Source: Lysobacteraceae bacterium
GTDB taxonomy: Bacteria; Pseudomonadota; Gammaproteobacteria; Xanthomonadales; Rhodanobacteraceae
Length of the DNA: 36,480 nt
Assembly: GCA_028866435.1 (NCBI GenBank)
Contig: JAGWIC010000027.1
Span: forward strand, 1 to 36,480
Direction: 5' to 3'
Position numbers and translations under genes: made by a program. Position 1 is the stretch's first letter, and every line of letters begins with the position of its first letter. Of this stretch, positions 34,342 through 36,480 are shown piece after piece. The notes beneath the pieces are model-generated. The model ran no database searches and was not told the DNA's origin. It saw only the letters and a list, made by a program, of their open reading frames with translations.

Positions 34342-35592
34342 ATGCCCAAGCACGTCAAGCCCCTCACCGCAGTGAGCATCAAGACCAAGCCGCCGGGCAT
34401 GCACGGCGACGGCGGTTGCCTGTATCTGGCGGTGAAGCAGAAGGGCGAGATCGGCTCATGGGTTTTTCGCTACCGCGACCGCGTGACAGGCAAGCTGCGC
34501 GACATGGGGCTGGGCCAGGCGCTCGGCAGGCACTCCCCGGTGACGCTGGCCGAGGCGCGCGCACTGGCAGAGCAAATGCGGCGCATGCTGCGCGAAGGCA
34601 GAGACCCCCTCGCTGAAAAGCACAGCGCGCGCGCCAAGGCAAAGACCGAGCACGCCAAGCGGATGCCGTTCGGGCGCTGCGCCGAGCTGTACATCGAGGC
34701 GCACCGCAGCGGCTGGCGCAACCCGAAGCACGCCGCGCAATGGGATGCCACCCTGCGCACGCACTGCGAGCTGATATGGGCCATGCCGGTGGACGCCATC
34801 GACACCGCGCTGGTGATGCGCTGCCTTGACCCGATATGGACCACCAAGACCGAGACCGCCAGCCGCCTGCGCGGGCGCATGGAGTCCGTGCTGGCCTGGG
34901 CGACCGTGCGCGGTCTGCGCACTGGCGATAACCCGGCAGCGTGGCGAAATCACCTGGATCAACTGCTACCCGCGCGCAACAAAGTTCAGAGGGTCGAGCA
35001 CCGCGCAGCTCTGCCCTACGCCGAGGCTGCAACGTTCATAGCCGAGCTGCGCCAGCGGGACACCCTCGCTGCCCGCGCGTTGGAGCTGCAGATTCTGACC
35101 GCGACACGGCCTGGCGAAGCTGCCGGCGCGCAATGGCCCGAGTTCGACCTGGACGGCGCTATCTGGACGATACCGGCCGACCGGATGAAGGCAGGCAAAG
35201 AACATCGGGTGCCGCTAGCGCCTGCCGCGGTGAAGCTGCTGCAGGCCTTGCCGCGGGTCTCTGACAACGTATTCCCCGGTGTCAAGGGCAAACCGATAAC
35301 CACCGATGCCGCCATGAAGCTGTTGAAGCAATTGCGCCCCGGCCTGACCGCGCACGGCTTCCGATCGACCTTCCGCGACTGGGCTGCCGAAGTCACCAAC
35401 CACCCGCGTGAAGTCATTGAACAGGCCATGGCGCACCGCCTGAAGGATGCCGCCGAGGCCGCCTATCAGCGCGGCGACCTGCTGCAGCGCCGGGCTGTGC
35501 TGATGAAGGACTGGGCCGGCTACTGCGGCACCGTGCGAACCACTGGCGACAACGTGATGCCCATCCGGGCGTCTGAAAAGAATCGGGCCTAG
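34342..35592 (+). CDS. int: Tyrosine-type site-specific integrase (P4/DUF4102 family)
   Basis: A 416-residue phage-type recombinase. The N-terminal arm-binding domain (DUF4102-like, about 1-95) contains SIKTKPPGMHGDGGCLYLAV and VFRYRDRVTGKLRDMGLG. A core-binding helical domain follows (about 105-205). The catalytic domain has R256 (ILTATRPGEAAGAQW), K283 or K286 (DRMKAGKEHRVPL), H338 and R341 (LTAHGFRSTFRDWA), H365 (MAHRL) and the nucleophile Y375 (AAYQRGDLLQRRAVLM). All residues are present, so it should be active. The ATG at 34342 follows AGGCGG. Elements with this integrase class commonly use tRNA 3' ends, in accord with the tRNA-Ser remnant 170 bases upstream. Confidence 0.95.
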   Translation: MPKHVKPLTAVSIKTKPPGMHGDGGCLYLAVKQKGEIGSWVFRYRDRVTGKLRDMGLGQALGRHSPVTLAEARALAEQMRRMLREGRDPLAEKHSARAKAKTEHAKRMPFGRCAELYIEAHRSGWRNPKHAAQWDATLRTHCELIWAMPVDAIDTALVMRCLDPIWTTKTETASRLRGRMESVLAWATVRGLRTGDNPAAWRNHLDQLLPARNKVQRVEHRAALPYAEAATFIAELRQRDTLAARALELQILTATRPGEAAGAQWPEFDLDGAIWTIPADRMKAGKEHRVPLAPAAVKLLQALPRVSDNVFPGVKGKPITTDAAMKLLKQLRPGLTAHGFRSTFRDWAAEVTNHPREVIEQAMAHRLKDAAEAAYQRGDLLQRRAVLMKDWAGYCGTVRTTGDNVMPIRASEKNRA

Positions 35593-35610
35593 CCCGGTAA
35601 CGCGCCGGCA

Positions 35611-35630
35611 CCGGGTGTAGCAGCACCCGG
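35611..35630. terminator. Hairpin downstream of the integrase gene
   Basis: CCGGGTG (35611-35617) and CACCCGG (35624-35630) form a 7-bp perfect stem with loop TAGCAG, 18 bases past the integrase stop. There is no T-tract, so it is at most a weak terminator. Confidence 0.5.
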
Positions 35631-35668
35631 GCCGACTTCCAAAAACCGCTCTACAGAGGAGAGCAGCA

Positions 35669-36052
35669 ATGGCAAACGCAGCATACAACCCCACCACCAC
35701 ACGCGTTCCGCCCTCCATGGTTACCGGGCCGAACTGCATTACTGTGCCAATTGGCAACGATTTCACCCGGGGCCGGCATAGCTTCCAAGCCGGTGATCTC
35801 ATGGTGGTTGATCTGGACGCCGTGCCGAAGCACGACGACTTTGTCATCGTCATGGCGCAACGTGGCCCATTTGGTAGGGTTTGCGACGTGCCCCCAGCAG
35901 ACGGGCAGTCGCGTGATCGCATGGTTATGGGGGTGCTTGATTCTGATGGCGAGACCATGCACTTCATCGATCTCGGCGCAGGTGGACGCGCGTTCGGGGT
36001 GGTGACTGGCGTCATTGCTGGCGACAAGTCCAGCAGGAGGTTGGCGGCATGA
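35669..36052 (+). CDS. Small element protein, distantly S24/LexA-like
   Basis: A 127-residue protein of unknown function. The ATG at 35669 has GAGGAGAG eight bases upstream. The middle and C-terminal parts, FQAGDLMVVDLDAVPKHDDFVIV then MVMGVLDSDGE and FGVVTGVIAG, are reminiscent of the beta-rich S24 peptidase fold of LexA and phage repressors (GDLvlVd, then G-vvgv). The usual Ser-Lys pair is not evident and there is no helix-turn-helix, so any link is structural at best. It is the first gene of a packed run in the element: its TGA overlaps the next start codon in an ATGA junction. Confidence 0.72.
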   Translation: MANAAYNPTTTRVPPSMVTGPNCITVPIGNDFTRGRHSFQAGDLMVVDLDAVPKHDDFVIVMAQRGPFGRVCDVPPADGQSRDRMVMGVLDSDGETMHFIDLGAGGRAFGVVTGVIAGDKSSRRLAA

Positions 36053-36231
36053 CCACGGAAACCCAGAAGTCGGACCAGTTGGACGCGTTCTTCCTGGGCT
36101 GGGTGGCGCGCATGGAACGGCTGCGGTACCGGCCACCGACAACTGAGGAGTTGCTGCGCGCTGCCGAGCTGCGCGGGCCGACGCCGGACACTCTGGTCGG
36201 CGACCTTCCGCTGGCTGGCGCCGCGCCGTAA
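36049..36231 (+). CDS. Small hypothetical protein of the integrative element
   Basis: A 60-residue protein, MTTETQKSDQLDAFFLGWVA followed by a basic helix and a Pro/Leu-rich end. No family is recognised. The start overlaps the stop of the upstream gene (ATGA), and its TAA overlaps the next ATG (TAATG), which supports real translation as part of an operon. Confidence 0.6.
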   Translation: MTTETQKSDQLDAFFLGWVARMERLRYRPPTTEELLRAAELRGPTPDTLVGDLPLAGAAP

Positions 36232-36308
36232 TGGCCGGACGCAATCGCAAGGATGGAACGGGCGCCCTGGTGGCGCCCGAGGCGATTGAGGGCATGAGGC
36301 ATGGCTAA
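36231..36308 (+). CDS. Possible 25-residue peptide gene
   Basis: The frame starts at the ATG overlapping the previous stop (TAATG at 36229-36233) and ends in TAA at 36306-36308, inside the start of the next gene. The peptide is MAGRNRKDGTGALVAPEAIE plus GMRHG. It could be a true micro-gene or only a coupling leader that carries ribosomes to the next ATG at 36301, which it overlaps by 8 bases. Confidence 0.35.
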   Translation: MAGRNRKDGTGALVAPEAIEGMRHG

Positions 36309-36480
36309 GCTACCGGCATTCGATGAGAGGCTATCCGAGGCGATCTTGCATGCGCCGAGCGATCCCGAAGCCGCCGCTAGGGTGCTCAAGGAGATCGCCG
36401 GATACCTGCGCCGCATGTCCGAGTGGACGAAAAGCGGTCACGTAGAGCTGCCGGTGGACGCCGCCGAATACCTGGCCGAT
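36301..36480 (+). CDS. Hypothetical element protein, partial (3' end beyond window)
   Basis: Sixty codons are visible without a stop, beginning MAKLPAFDERLSEAILHAPS and continuing with DPEAAARVLKEIAGYLRRMS, an amphipathic helical stretch, then VELPVDAAEYLAD. No family is recognised. A GAGG sequence lies just before the ATG at 36301. It overlaps the 25-codon frame and continues the compact gene run of the element. Confidence 0.55.
   Translation, partial: MAKLPAFDERLSEAILHAPSDPEAAARVLKEIAGYLRRMSEWTKSGHVELPVDAAEYLAD

Larger units (their letters stand above)
34157..36480 (+). mobile_element. Integrative element (genomic island) in tRNA-Ser, left end only
   Basis: Evidence for the element is the broken tRNA-Ser 3' end at 34157-34171, a tyrosine integrase directly inside it, repeated short motifs between the two, and a run of small overlapping genes with no chromosomal counterpart. 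The element continues past the right edge of the window, so its size, cargo and right boundary are unknown. No transposase, phage structural gene or conjugation gene is in view. Confidence 0.82.

Overview
The window is a high-GC chromosomal segment of a gammaproteobacterium. Gene content and order point to the Xanthomonadales (Lysobacterales), most likely Rhodanobacteraceae (Rhodanobacter/Dyella-like): rpoE-rseA-mucD without rseB, followed by lepA-lepB-DUF4845-rnc-era-recO, two-domain c-di-GMP proteins, and a CRP/Clp-type site. The family assignment is inference from synteny and protein style; no database search was possible.

Layout. (1) 1-4012, minus strand: the 5' part of rlmD, a lipoprotein with a YdbL/DUF1318 domain and a YdbH-like AsmA-type periplasmic protein (envelope lipid homeostasis). 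(2) 4037-4813, plus: a receiver-HPt phosphorelay protein. (3) 4888-13838, minus: recO, era, rnc, DUF4845, lepB, lepA, mucD/degP, rseA and rpoE. This is the envelope-stress sigma factor unit joined to the secretion, translation and RNA-processing block. A good sigma-E promoter lies upstream of rpoE. (4) 13997-17078, minus: a two-gene unit with a 164-residue protein of unknown function and an 857-residue REC-like/PAS/GAF/GGDEF/EAL protein. (5) 17368-19425, plus: a fused enoyl-CoA hydratase/3-hydroxyacyl-CoA dehydrogenase. (6) 19497-24539, minus: DUF2058, slyX, UDP-glucose dehydrogenase, a periplasmic FKBP isomerase and a Kef-type antiporter. (7) 24711-25010: a tRNA-Ala, tRNA-Glu, tRNA-Asp operon with promoter and terminator. 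(8) 25037-28944: DUF1249, the PEP synthetase regulator ppsR and, divergently, ppsA. (9) 29241-31542: a PsrA-like TetR regulator followed by a FadL-type outer-membrane fatty-acid channel. (10) 31918-34023: an MHYT-GGDEF-EAL protein with a sigma-54-like promoter and a CRP/Clp-like operator upstream. (11) 34157-36480: the left end of an integrative element inserted in the 3' end of a tRNA-Ser gene, with a tyrosine integrase and at least four small tightly packed genes, running off the right edge.

How it fits together. Much of the window concerns the cell envelope: sigma-E, its anti-sigma and its protease, signal peptidase I, the FKBP foldase, the YdbH/YdbL lipid system, UDP-glucuronate supply and FadL. 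Fatty-acid use is served by FadL, a PsrA-like regulator, the beta-oxidation enzyme and gluconeogenic PpsA/PpsR. Two composite c-di-GMP enzymes and a receiver-HPt protein add signalling capacity. The least familiar parts are the small protein co-transcribed with the 857-residue c-di-GMP enzyme, the combined sigma-54/Clp control region, and the att/integrase control region, where a 15-bp inverted repeat links the recombination site to the integrase start codon. The right-hand part of the element, where cargo would lie, is outside the window.
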